DNA from: Bacteroidaceae bacterium
GTDB lineage: Bacteria; Bacteroidota; Bacteroidia; Bacteroidales; Bacteroidaceae
Reading direction: 5' to 3'
DNA length: 64,000 bases
Assembly: GCA_900771425.1 (NCBI GenBank)
Contig: CAAGNV010000051.1
Coordinates: 20,345-84,344 of the forward strand
Part shown: one piece after another, positions 50,203 through 58,581 of the stretch
Layout: each line of letters begins with the position of its first letter
How positions within the stretch are numbered: position 1 is the first letter of the stretch
Notes under the pieces: model-generated
Told to the model about the DNA's origin: nothing
Seen by the model: only the letters and a program-made list of their open reading frames with translations
Databases searched by the model: none
Translations under genes and position numbers: made by a program

Positions 50203-52005
50203 ATGACTATTTTCCAACTTTTCAAAAACATCAATCCGTTTGTCAAGCCATACAAGTGGCTGATAGTAGGAACACTCACCATGACGCTGATTGGCGCCTT
50301 GGCATCGCAGGTCAACGCCATCGTGCTCGACAAGACAGTCGATAGCATCAACGCACTCATACCGCTCGACCCCGACCAGTGGCCGAAGGCTCTGAAGTTG
50401 CTGACGGTCATCAGTGCCGTCTTGCTTGGCAAGGAACTGCTGGCGGCACTCATCTCGTTCGCACAGAAGTACTATGGCGAAAAGATGCGAATACTCGTGT
50501 CGAAAGACCTTGCACAGGCCGTCATCGAACGTATGCTTACCTTCCGCGTGGCATATTTCTCGAAGGACGACAACGAACCAGGCAAACTCCAGACACGTAT
50601 CGACCGAGGCGTCGAGAGCCTGTCGGCAACGGTGAAGAACTTCTTCATCGACATATTGCCGCTGTTTACAAGTGCCATCTTTGCGCTTGTGCTGATGTTC
50701 ATGGCAAACGTATATGTAGGAATCGTTGCATTGGTCATCGTTCCAATATATTTCTGGATTACATACCGCGAGGCAAAGCGACTGTCGGGATGGCGTCGTG
50801 ACCGCCGTGCATTCCGTGAGGCAAAGAGTCATGGCATCATGAACATCATTGAGAGCATAACCGTCATCAAATCGTTCAATCGCGAACGTATCGAAGGCGA
50901 TAAGCAACTCGCACTCCAAAACCAACTGACCGACAATCAGATGCAGACACGCAAACTGAGTTACCTGTACGATGGTCTCAAGAGTTTCGTTGAACAGATC
51001 GGTACCGTGCTTATCATCATCCTTACGGCTTACCTCGTACTCTCTGACTATCCTGGCATGAGCATCGGTAAGATTATGTACCACGTGATGCTCTTCTCAA
51101 ACGTCAGTGCACCGATCCGCCAACTTCACCGCATATACGACGACATGAACGATGCCCTCATCTATGCCGAAGGATTCTTCGACATACTTCATGCCGACGA
51201 CGAGGTGGAGGAGACTGGTGGCTACAAGCCTGATCATGTCGATGGACACTTCGAAATCCACAATGTAGATTTCACATACCCTAACGGCACAAAGGCTTTG
51301 TTCGACATCGACATGGACATACAACCAGGCAAGATAACGGCATTCGTCGGATTGTCGGGCGCAGGCAAGAGCACCATCGTCAACCTTCTCGACAAGTTTT
51401 ATCATCAGGACAGCGGACAGATACTGCTTGACGGAGTGCCACTCAAGGATTGGGACACACAATTCCTGCGCGACAATATCGGATTGGTACTTCAGAAGAA
51501 CCACATCTTCGACGGAACCATCGAGGAGAACATACTCTATGGCAATCCAAATGCAACCCACGAGCAAGTCATCGATGCAGCCAAACGGGCATATATCTAC
51601 GACCAGATAATGGGACTCCCAAATCAGTTCCAGACCAAGGCACTGCAACTGTCGGGTGGTCAGCAACAGCGCATCGCCATAGCCCGCATGTTCATCAAGA
51701 ACCCGCCAATCATCTTCCTCGACGAACCTACTGCATCGCTCGATGCCATCGCTACCGAACAAATCAAGAACTCCATCGATGCCATCAAGCGCGACCGTAC
51801 CGTCATCATCATTTCGCACAGTATCAGTCAGATTATCGACTCCGACCAAATCTATGCCTTGCGTAACGGACATGTCGAACAAGGCGGAACACCTGACGAA
51901 GTATATCATCAGGGAGGAATATACAAAGAGATATTCGATGCATCAGCACGTAGTCTTAATATTGAGAAGATTGCAGCAACCATAGATGATGAAAACGAAG
52001 CCTAA
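50203..52005 (+). CDS. ABC transporter, fused permease/ATP-binding protein
   Basis: A 600-residue half transporter of the ABCB/MsbA type. A six-helix membrane domain (about 1-320) is followed by an ATPase with Walker A GLSGAGKST, Q-loop, signature LSGGQQQR, Walker B IIFLDEPTAS and the H-loop IIISHS. Such exporters homodimerise and may export lipids, peptides or drugs. The substrate is unknown. It begins 37 nt after the PL11 gene. Confidence 0.93.
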   Translation: MTIFQLFKNINPFVKPYKWLIVGTLTMTLIGALASQVNAIVLDKTVDSINALIPLDPDQWPKALKLLTVISAVLLGKELLAALISFAQKYYGEKMRILVSKDLAQAVIERMLTFRVAYFSKDDNEPGKLQTRIDRGVESLSATVKNFFIDILPLFTSAIFALVLMFMANVYVGIVALVIVPIYFWITYREAKRLSGWRRDRRAFREAKSHGIMNIIESITVIKSFNRERIEGDKQLALQNQLTDNQMQTRKLSYLYDGLKSFVEQIGTVLIIILTAYLVLSDYPGMSIGKIMYHVMLFSNVSAPIRQLHRIYDDMNDALIYAEGFFDILHADDEVEETGGYKPDHVDGHFEIHNVDFTYPNGTKALFDIDMDIQPGKITAFVGLSGAGKSTIVNLLDKFYHQDSGQILLDGVPLKDWDTQFLRDNIGLVLQKNHIFDGTIEENILYGNPNATHEQVIDAAKRAYIYDQIMGLPNQFQTKALQLSGGQQQRIAIARMFIKNPPIIFLDEPTASLDAIATEQIKNSIDAIKRDRTVIIISHSISQIIDSDQIYALRNGHVEQGGTPDEVYHQGGIYKEIFDASARSLNIEKIAATIDDENEA

Positions 52006-52083
52006 CACGCGCTGAATCGCATATTTATGAGTCTGTGAAGCAGTTTTTTCCCATTTCGCTTGCTTATTGTCAATTATTATTCC

Positions 52084-52091
52084 TATATTTG
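52084..52091 (+). promoter_or_regulatory. -7 box of the coiled-coil protein gene
   Basis: TATATTTG followed by CA, 61 nt before the ATG, giving a leader rich in A. Confidence 0.65.
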
Positions 52092-52152
52092 CAACCGATA
52101 AATGTTGATAAACAAAGGAAAAAGATAAAATACATTAAAAACAACATCAATT

Positions 52153-52536
52153 ATGACAATCAAAAACATCATCGTGGCAATGGCACTTGCCATTGTACCA
52201 GCAATCGGTTTTGCTCAGGACAAGAGCAACGAGGAACTCAGCACAGAGTACAAGTATAAGATCAACGTGCTCAAGAGTGAAGTAAAGACTCTCAAAGCCA
52301 AGATGAAGGCCGAACCAACCAATGCAGACTTCGTCGTACAGTTCAACGAAAAGAAAGCCGAACTCAAGACTGCCCAGAACGAAAAGAAGGTAATCGACAA
52401 GGCTATCAAGACAGAAAAGGCTCAGAAGAAGGCTGCTGAAAAAGCTGAAAAGGCACTGAAGAAAGCTGAAAAGGCTGCTAAGGACGCCGAAGAACTCAAG
52501 GCTCTGAAGGCAAAGCAGGCTGCTGAAGCAAACTAA
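52153..52536 (+). CDS. Exported Lys/Ala/Glu-rich coiled-coil protein
   Basis: A 127-residue protein with signal peptide MTIKNIIVAMALAIVPAIGFAQ and a mature part that is nearly all charged helix (EKKAELKTAQNEKKV, then KAQKKAAEKAEKALKKAEKA). It should form a long coiled coil in the periplasm. The composition is like histone-H1-type or TolA-type helices, but no family is assigned. It has its own promoter and is followed by an array of hairpins. Confidence 0.8.
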   Translation: MTIKNIIVAMALAIVPAIGFAQDKSNEELSTEYKYKINVLKSEVKTLKAKMKAEPTNADFVVQFNEKKAELKTAQNEKKVIDKAIKTEKAQKKAAEKAEKALKKAEKAAKDAEELKALKAKQAAEAN

Positions 52537-52548
52537 TCCCTACCTGCG

Positions 52549-52779
52549 ATTATAAAACAACGGAGGCACAACCTATAGTGGCTGCGCCTCAATTTACGAG
52601 CCATCCATACCTTCCGTCCAATCACCACACTACGCCATCCCATCATTCGGGATGGCGTTTTTCTCTGTATCATCCTACTGCCACACCCTAAGACCAAGAA
52701 GAGAGAGTCAGCGTGTACAGGCTCTCTCTTCTGCTTTATAGATTCATCGACGGCAAAAACTCGTCACAGTCGAGTTTTT
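52549..52779 (+). terminator. Array of successive hairpins after the coiled-coil gene
   Basis: At least three strong stems in a row: CGCCATCCC / GGGATGGCG (52633-52657, then TTTTT), AGAAGAGAGAG / CTCTCTCTTCT (52697-52732), and AAAAACTCG / CGAGTTTTT (52755-52779, then T run). A weaker GAGGC...GCCTC stem is near 52562-52591. The first and third have terminator form. Confidence 0.8.
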
Positions 52780-52813
52780 TGTGTATTTTGAGGTTTTCAA
52801 CCCATCGTGCCTA

Positions 52814-53099
52814 ATTGCATAATTATGCATTTTTACCAGTTTCGCCTCATACATTTTTCTCCTACGAAAAACGCAGCCAAATCTTCGGGTCGGAAGAACC
52901 AAATCTTATCGGCCGAAGAACCAAATCTTATTGCCATAAGAACCAAATCTTATTGCCCGAAGATTTGGCTGCATTTTCGCCCTCATCTAACTCTTATGAT
53001 TATCAGTAACATACGTGAACCCGTTTTTATCACTCTGTTTGCCCATTTGCAGCCGAAAATACCTATGCATAATTATGCATCGAATGAATAATTATGCAA
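52814..53099 (-). repeat. Interspersed repeat element, copy 5 (type B flanks, internal units exchanged)
   Basis: The core is 52873-52972 (100 bp; right-hand arm ends GGCTGC). Palindromes of TGCATAATTATGCAT type lie at 52814 and near 53075. The box ATGATTATCAG (52996-53006) is about 24 nt from the core, in the normal relation. On the minus strand the linker order is ATGGCA then CGGCCG, the reverse of the CGGCCG-ATGGCG order in all other copies. Confidence 0.9.
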
Positions 53100-53124
53100 G
53101 TTTCGCTTGTGCTCATCTTGCAGT

Positions 53125-53203
53125 CGTTTGGTTGATTAGTTGTTTGGTTGTTTGGTTGATTAGTTAATTAGTTGTTTGGTTGATTAGTTGTTTGGTTGTT
53201 TGG
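53125..53203. repeat. TTGGTTGATTAGTTG tandem array
   Basis: About five imperfect units built from GTTTGGTTGATTAGTT and GTTTGGTTGTTT. Confidence 0.8.
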
Positions 53204-53350
53204 GAAAGTTGAGTAGATGATATGCAAACTCGGTCTGCCTTTGACAAATTAAGTTGGCATTTGTGCTGATTTCGTTGCTTTTATGCTTGGTAATGGGGAC
53301 GTATCGGTGAGTTTGTGGTGTATTGTGGCGGTCGTTGGGCGAAAATGCTG

Positions 53351-53358
53351 TATATTTG
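53351..53358 (+). promoter_or_regulatory. -7 box of the SH3 protein gene
   Basis: TATATTTG, 57 nt before the ATG. Confidence 0.6.
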
Positions 53359-53415
53359 TGATTGCTTAGAGTTTTAATAGACAAAACTATAATCATTATT
53401 AACAGAAAAAGAAGT

Positions 53416-54483
53416 ATGAAAAAATCATTTGTATTGACATTGGCCTTGTTGGTAAATGTATGGGCCTATGCTTACGAACCTTTATGGCAAACTTTGAATA
53501 AGAACTTCGACGTCAAGGGCGGGGTAGGTATCGAACAGTTTGTGAAGTCGTTGGGGATAATTGATGCTAACGAACTTGAACCTGAGAACTTTGACAAGAA
53601 GAATGGCTATTTTGAATTTTCTGAGGAAGGCGATGGCATGTTCAGTGTCGCTGCATGCTATTGGAACCGAACCGACGGCAAGAAACTGTTTGTGGTACGT
53701 TACCTGTGCAACGAGACATATACGAAGGAGCAGTTCGATGACATCGTGTCGGACTGGGGCTTTTGCAGTGTTTCTCCGATGGAAAACGATTATAACCGTA
53801 TCCACGACACCGGATGTATGGCATATCTCTACGACGAAGCACGCCGGCAATTGGTTCCTATGAAAACTCCGCCGTTCAAAGGACTGAACCTCAACTGTCG
53901 CACGCATTATCGTCTTGACTTGCCCAAACAAGGTAAGGACATAACTGTTTATGAGGAGATTACCGAGATGACCAAACTCATCCATACCCTGAAATGGAAC
54001 GGTACGTCGTTCGACTTCGTCAAGACACAGACTTCGCTGCTCGAGGTCTATTGCACCGACAAGTCGGGCGAAGCTACCAACATACGGAATGCTCCTAACG
54101 GCAAGGTTGTTGACCGACTGAAGGCTGGCAACGACTATACGATGTATATTGATAAGGTGCAGAACGGCTGGTGCCGCATCTATGGCGGATGGGTTTCTGA
54201 TGCAACGGGAGAAGAAGACGACCGTCAGCTTGAGGGCGATGAAGGCGGATGGTGGATTCATAACTCAGTAGTCGGTGCGTCGGGCATCGGCAACGGTGGT
54301 GTCACGCTGCACGAGAACCCTAATGCCAAGTCACGCATAGTGTTCAGAAGCAACGACTATACCTTGATTCACCCGGTAGAGATTCGTGGCGAATGGGTTA
54401 AGGTCATTGTTGACGGGACCAAGGAACAGGGCTGGATGCTAAAGAAAGACATCTGCTCGAACCCACTGACGACATGCTGTTGA
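53416..54483 (+). CDS. Exported protein with C-terminal SH3-like domains
   Basis: A 355-residue protein. From the ATG at 53416 it has a signal peptide MKKSFVLTLALLVNVWAYA. The first 180 residues are of unknown fold (LWQTLNKNFDVKGG...). A bacterial SH3 domain follows at about 205-270 (GEATNIRNAPNGKVVDRL...NGWCRIYGGWV), and a second at about 285-345 (GVTLHENPNAKSRIVF...GEWVKVIVDG...GWMLKKD). SH3b domains usually bind peptidoglycan or other surface ligands. The frame extends 18 codons upstream, without a better start. Followed by a terminator. Confidence 0.8.
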   Translation: MKKSFVLTLALLVNVWAYAYEPLWQTLNKNFDVKGGVGIEQFVKSLGIIDANELEPENFDKKNGYFEFSEEGDGMFSVAACYWNRTDGKKLFVVRYLCNETYTKEQFDDIVSDWGFCSVSPMENDYNRIHDTGCMAYLYDEARRQLVPMKTPPFKGLNLNCRTHYRLDLPKQGKDITVYEEITEMTKLIHTLKWNGTSFDFVKTQTSLLEVYCTDKSGEATNIRNAPNGKVVDRLKAGNDYTMYIDKVQNGWCRIYGGWVSDATGEEDDRQLEGDEGGWWIHNSVVGASGIGNGGVTLHENPNAKSRIVFRSNDYTLIHPVEIRGEWVKVIVDGTKEQGWMLKKDICSNPLTTCC

Positions 54484-54511
54484 TGCAGATCTAATTATGA
54501 GATAATGAACT

Positions 54512-54535
54512 GAGGAGTGCTAACTGGCATTCCTC
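54512..54535 (+). terminator. Rho-independent terminator of the SH3 protein gene
   Basis: Stem GAGGAGTGC / GCATTCCTC (one G-T pair) followed by nine T residues, 29 nt after the stop. Confidence 0.88.
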
Positions 54536-54686
54536 TTTTTTTTCGTTTGCTTGCCTTTTATCCTTGTACGCACATACCGAATGATGCCCCGAAGCGCACT
54601 GGACGGTCATTGTGCGCAATGCTTTTCTGAATTTCTTGCACAGCAGTGGCATTCGGTGTGAATGATGGCATAAATATGTTCATTTT

Positions 54687-54720
54687 TTTGATTGTGTTGA
54701 ATGAAATACACATACCTTTG
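54687..54720 (+). promoter_or_regulatory. Promoter of the FadL-like gene
   Basis: TTTG (54687-54690), 22-nt spacer, -7 box TACCTTTG (54713-54720) followed by CA. Confidence 0.7.
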
Positions 54721-54800
54721 CAGCGTGAAATACATCTTGGCCAGTCGTATAAACGCTAAACACAAACACAAATTACAAACACGAATCAACTATCAAAGAA

Positions 54801-56171
54801 ATGAAACGAACATTTATGAAGATGATAACAATGAAACGAACATTATGCAGCCTGACGCTGTCGTCTGCGATGATGACGGCTATGGCCGGCGGCTATCTCG
54901 GCAATACAAACCAAAGCATCGGGTTCCTCCGCAACCCTGCACGCGACGCAAGTTTCGGTATCGACGGCGTGTATTACAATCCGGCTGGTACGGCTTTCTT
55001 GCGGGATGGCCTCCATCTGGAACTTAACTGGCAGATGGTGCATCAGCACCGTGACTCGCGTGCCAACTACGGCGGCTTGTTCCGCTATAATTTCGCCAAT
55101 CCCGCAACGGCATCCGACGGCAGTCGTGAGTACGGCGGTCGTGTCAGCGTGCCGTTCCAACCATCCCTCTTTGCCCTGTATAATCATAATGATTGGAGTT
55201 ACATGCTCGGTTTCGGCTTCATCGGTGGAGGCGGCGACTGTGAGTATGGCAGCGGAATGGGCATGTTCGAGGCATTGGTGGGAAGCAAGGCATTGGCTGC
55301 GCTTGGCTCTGACTTCGGTGGCTACAGTGCCGACATCTATGTGCGGGGGCGTAGTTACGACTTAGGTCTTACTCTCGGCGTTGCCCGAAAGGTGAACGAA
55401 CGCCTGAGTCTGTCATTCGGACTTCGTGGCATCGGCGTGATGAACAACTATAAAGGACATCTGCGTGATATTCGGTTCCGCACTAAGGGTGGCATGATTA
55501 TCGACAAGTCGATGAACCCCGCACTGGCCGACCTCGAACTGGATTGTGACCAAAGTGCGCTCGGCATTGCGCCGATCATAGGCATCGACTATAAGGTCAG
55601 TCAGCAACTGAACATCGCTGCAAAGTACGAGTTCAGGACTCGGCTCACGACCAAGAACAGTGCTGCCAACAGTGAGTCGTTCAATCAACTTGCCGCGTTG
55701 CAGTCATCACTTGGCGGTTATCTCGACGGCGTGAAGGCTCCGACGGACATGCCGGCACTCCTCACGGTCGGTGTGCAATACAGTCCTATCCAGTCGCTGC
55801 GTCTCTCGGCAGGTTACCATCGTTACTTCGATGTCGATACGCGCCAGTGGAACAAGTCACGACTTGGCGACACCAACGAACTGACCTTAGGTGCCGAGTA
55901 CGATATAACGCCACGACTTGAGGTCAGTGCCGGCGGTCAGCGCACCATCTACGATCAGACAGATGCCAACGTCAGTGACATGTCGTTCAACCTCAGCAGC
56001 TACTCGGTCGGTGCAGGCATATCGTACCGCATCAGTCCGAAAGTCAAGGTCAATGCTGCCTACTTCACCACCATCTACAACGACTACACCAAGACCGTAC
56101 CGCAGCAGTCGGTCACTACTTACAGCCGAACGAATCAGGTGATTGGGGTAGGGATGGAGTTGGAATTGTGA
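54801..56171 (+). CDS. OmpP1/FadL/TodX family outer-membrane transport protein
   Basis: A 456-residue barrel protein of the hydrophobic-compound transporter family. FRNPARDASFGIDGVYYNPAGTAFLRDGLHLELN-like opening (residues of about 42-75) is the FadL N-terminal hatch signature; the rest is barrel strands ending VIGVGMELEL. The family passes long-chain fatty acids or other hydrophobic molecules over the outer membrane. The start is doubtful: the first 15 bases are nearly repeated 30 nt later (MKRTF...MKRTL), and the ATG at 54831 gives a cleaner signal peptide. Confidence 0.88.
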   Translation: MKRTFMKMITMKRTLCSLTLSSAMMTAMAGGYLGNTNQSIGFLRNPARDASFGIDGVYYNPAGTAFLRDGLHLELNWQMVHQHRDSRANYGGLFRYNFANPATASDGSREYGGRVSVPFQPSLFALYNHNDWSYMLGFGFIGGGGDCEYGSGMGMFEALVGSKALAALGSDFGGYSADIYVRGRSYDLGLTLGVARKVNERLSLSFGLRGIGVMNNYKGHLRDIRFRTKGGMIIDKSMNPALADLELDCDQSALGIAPIIGIDYKVSQQLNIAAKYEFRTRLTTKNSAANSESFNQLAALQSSLGGYLDGVKAPTDMPALLTVGVQYSPIQSLRLSAGYHRYFDVDTRQWNKSRLGDTNELTLGAEYDITPRLEVSAGGQRTIYDQTDANVSDMSFNLSSYSVGAGISYRISPKVKVNAAYFTTIYNDYTKTVPQQSVTTYSRTNQVIGVGMELEL

Positions 56172-56319
56172 GAGATTATGGGCTTGGGGCTTAGAAGCCC
56201 CCTCCCGACCTCCCCGAGGGGAGGAACTTAGAGCTTAGAGATTAGGACTTAGGACTTAAATCTATAAGCTATAAACTATAAGCTTAAATCTATAAGCTTC
56301 TCTCTAACTACTAATAAAA

Positions 56320-56353
56320 AAAGCGGCAAACACGTTATAGTGCTTGCCGCTTT
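56320..56353 (-). terminator. Rho-independent terminator of rpsA
   Basis: On the minus strand the stem AAAGCGGCAA / TTGCCGCTTT is followed by TTTT. It is 23 nt after the rpsA stop and lies between convergent genes. The adjacent 56215-56300 region is made of short AT-rich repeats (CTATAAGCTTAAAT, ACTTAGGACTTA). Confidence 0.85.
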
Positions 56354-56376
56354 GGTTTATTTATAATCGGTATTGA

Positions 56377-58203
56377 TTATTCTGCTGATTCAGCTGGTGC
56401 TTCCTTAGCTGCAGTCATTTCAGCCTTGAGAGCTGCGAGAGCGTCGAGGTCGCCGAGAGTAGTGCTTGCTGCCTTGTTCTGGATAGCAGGAGTTTCGTCC
56501 TTCTTAGCCTTAGGAGCTGCTGCCTTCTTAGCTGCAGCTGCTTCCTTCTTAGCTGCACGTTCTGCTGCACGCTGAACATCTTCGAAGATGCGGCTGTGAG
56601 AGAGGATGATGCGCTTAGCGTCCTTGTTGAACTCGATTACCTTGAACTCGAGAGTTTCGCCGAGCTGTGCCTGGCTGCCGTCTTCCTTAACGAGGTGCTT
56701 AGGAGTAGCGAAGCCTTCAACGCCCATTTCGAGCTGAACTACAGCGCCCTTATCGAGAACTTCGATAATCTTGCCTTCGTGTACTGAATCCTGAGTGAAG
56801 ATAGTCTCGAAGTTGTCCCAAGGGTTCTCTTCAATCTGCTTGTGACCGAGGCTGAGACGACGGTTCTCCTTGTCGATGTCGAGTACCTGTACTTCGATTT
56901 CTGCGCCAATCTGAGTGAACTCTGATGGGTGCTTGATCTTCTTTGTCCAAGAGAGGTCAGAGATGTGGATAAGTCCGTCAACACCTTCTTCGATTTCTAC
57001 GAATACGCCGAAGTTAGTGAAGTTGCGTACCTTTGCGTTGTGGTTGCTGCCGACAGGGTACTTCTCTTCAATCTTCTCCCATGGGTCTTCGCGGAGCTGC
57101 TTGATACCGAGTGACATCTTACGCTCTTCGCGGTCGAGAGTGAGGACAACAGCTTCTACTTCGTCGCCTACCTTCATGAAATCCTGTGCTGAGTGGAGGT
57201 GTGCTGACCAACTCATTTCGCTTACGTGGATGAGACCTTCAACACCTGGAGCGATTTCGATGAATGCTCCGTAGTCAGCCATAACGACTACCTTGCCCTT
57301 TACTGTGTCACCTACCTTGAGGTCTGCTGAGAGTGCATCCCATGGGTGTGGAGTGAGTTGCTTGAGACCGAGGGCGATGCGCTTCTTGTCTTCGTCGAAG
57401 TCGAGGATTACTACGTTGATCTTCTGGTCGAGTTCAACTACTTCCTTAGGATCGCTTACGCGGCCCCAAGAGAGGTCTGTGATGTGGATGAGACCGTCAA
57501 CACCACCGAGGTCGATGAATACGCCGTAAGAAGTGATGTTCTTGACAACACCTTCGAGGATCTGACCCTTCTCGAGCTTGCCGATGATTTCCTTCTTCTG
57601 TGCTTCGATCTCTGCTTCGATGAGTGCCTTGTGAGAAACGACAACGTTCTTGAATTCCTGGTTGATCTTGACGATCTTGAATTCCATTGTCTTTCCTACG
57701 AATGTATCATAGTCGCGGATAGGCTTAACGTCAATCTGACTGCCTGGGAGGAATGCTTCAGTTCCGAGAACGTCAACAATCATACCACCCTTTGTGCGGC
57801 ACTTGATGAATCCCTTTACGATTTCGTCAGCGTCGCATGCTGCATTGACGCGATCCCATGAGCGTGCCTGGCGTGCGCGTTTGTGTGAAAGGAGGAGCTG
57901 ACCCTTCTTGTCTTCCTGATTCTCGATATAGACTTCTACCTTGTCGCCTACTGCGAGTTCTGGGTTGTAGCGGAATTCGCTACGTGGAATGATACCGTCT
58001 GATTTGTAACCGATGTTAACGACTACTTCGCGGTCGTTAAGGCTTGTTACAGTTCCGTCAACAACTTCGTTGTCCTGGATGTTGTTAAGCGTACTTTCGT
58101 AAGCTTTTGTCTGCTCAGCTACGTTTGCTGCGCTCTTGCCATTGAGTTCGAACGATTCCCAGTCGAATTCTGCCAATGGCTGGATGTTTTTTGTTTCTAC
58201 CAT
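56377..58203 (-). CDS. rpsA: 30S ribosomal protein S1
   Basis: A 608-residue protein with six S1 RNA-binding domains in tandem (for instance VDGTVTSLNDREVVVNIGYKSDG, LEGVVKNITSYGVFIDLGGVDGLIHITDLSW, VKGKVVVMADYGAFIEIAPGVEGLIHVSEMSW). A C-terminal Ala/Lys/Glu-rich tail carries AAKKEAAAAKKAA. S1 helps mRNA bind the 30S subunit, and in Bacteroidetes the anti-SD is little used. From the ATG at 58203 it reads MVETKNIQPLAEFDWESFE, typical for the phylum; the 14 codons upstream have no support. Twin -7 boxes precede it, and codon use is high-expression-like. Confidence 0.97.
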   Translation of the reverse strand: MVETKNIQPLAEFDWESFELNGKSAANVAEQTKAYESTLNNIQDNEVVDGTVTSLNDREVVVNIGYKSDGIIPRSEFRYNPELAVGDKVEVYIENQEDKKGQLLLSHKRARQARSWDRVNAACDADEIVKGFIKCRTKGGMIVDVLGTEAFLPGSQIDVKPIRDYDTFVGKTMEFKIVKINQEFKNVVVSHKALIEAEIEAQKKEIIGKLEKGQILEGVVKNITSYGVFIDLGGVDGLIHITDLSWGRVSDPKEVVELDQKINVVILDFDEDKKRIALGLKQLTPHPWDALSADLKVGDTVKGKVVVMADYGAFIEIAPGVEGLIHVSEMSWSAHLHSAQDFMKVGDEVEAVVLTLDREERKMSLGIKQLREDPWEKIEEKYPVGSNHNAKVRNFTNFGVFVEIEEGVDGLIHISDLSWTKKIKHPSEFTQIGAEIEVQVLDIDKENRRLSLGHKQIEENPWDNFETIFTQDSVHEGKIIEVLDKGAVVQLEMGVEGFATPKHLVKEDGSQAQLGETLEFKVIEFNKDAKRIILSHSRIFEDVQRAAERAAKKEAAAAKKAAAPKAKKDETPAIQNKAASTTLGDLDALAALKAEMTAAKEAPAESAE

Positions 58204-58274
58204 AATTGTTAATTGTTTTGTTTTTGGTTTTGACAAGTTAGACATTATGTTATGTACTGTTGGCTATGGACATA

Positions 58275-58282
58275 CAAAAGTA
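58275..58282 (-). promoter_or_regulatory. -7 box P1 of rpsA
   Basis: TACTTTTG on the minus strand, 72 nt before the rpsA ATG. Confidence 0.65.
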
Positions 58283-58317
58283 CGAGCGTGTGCGTACATG
58301 TATGCGCATAACGGCTG

Positions 58318-58325
58318 CAAAGGTA
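58318..58325 (-). promoter_or_regulatory. -7 box P2 of rpsA
   Basis: TACCTTTG followed by CA on the minus strand, 43 nt upstream of P1, suggesting tandem promoters. Confidence 0.65.
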
Positions 58326-58487
58326 AGAAATAAATGCGAATTACTATTTACGAAATACGAAATATTTTATCTTTCCCATTGATTTTTCGTGTTTTTACCT
58401 TACTTTTGCTATATTTCTTTCGTGCGGATTGGCATGGATTGACTCTGATTGGACGGAATCTGTATGTTTAATGCCCAATGACTCTTA

Positions 58488-58523
58488 TAAAGAAAGGCGT
58501 ACCATTAAAGAAAGGCGTACCAT
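58488..58523. repeat. 18-bp perfect tandem duplication
   Basis: TAAAGAAAGGCGTACCAT occurs twice head to tail (first base of the first copy is also a T). Probably a recent slippage or duplication. Confidence 0.8.
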
Positions 58524-58581
58524 CACGGCACACCTTTCTCCTCTTTCAAACTATTTGCATTATTGGTTCGGTAAGGATTAC

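Larger units (their letters stand above)
52537..53415. other. Intergenic region
   Basis: Hairpin array (52549-52779), repeat copy 5 (52814-53099), a TTGGTTGATTAG-type tandem array (53125-53203) and the promoter of the SH3 gene (53351-53358). No supported gene. Confidence 0.7.
54484..54800. other. Intergenic region upstream of the FadL-like gene
   Basis: Terminator (54512-54535), promoter (54687-54720) and an 80-nt A-rich leader. Nothing else seen. Confidence 0.6.
58204..58581. other. Intergenic region between rpsA and the large secreted protein
   Basis: It holds the rpsA promoters and an 18-bp tandem duplication TAAAGAAAGGCGTACCAT (58488-58505 and 58506-58523). No gene supported. Confidence 0.6.

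Noticed and set aside
50179..51084. 301-residue frame antisense to the ABC transporter
   Set aside because: Shadow frame rich in Cys, His and Gln without motifs.
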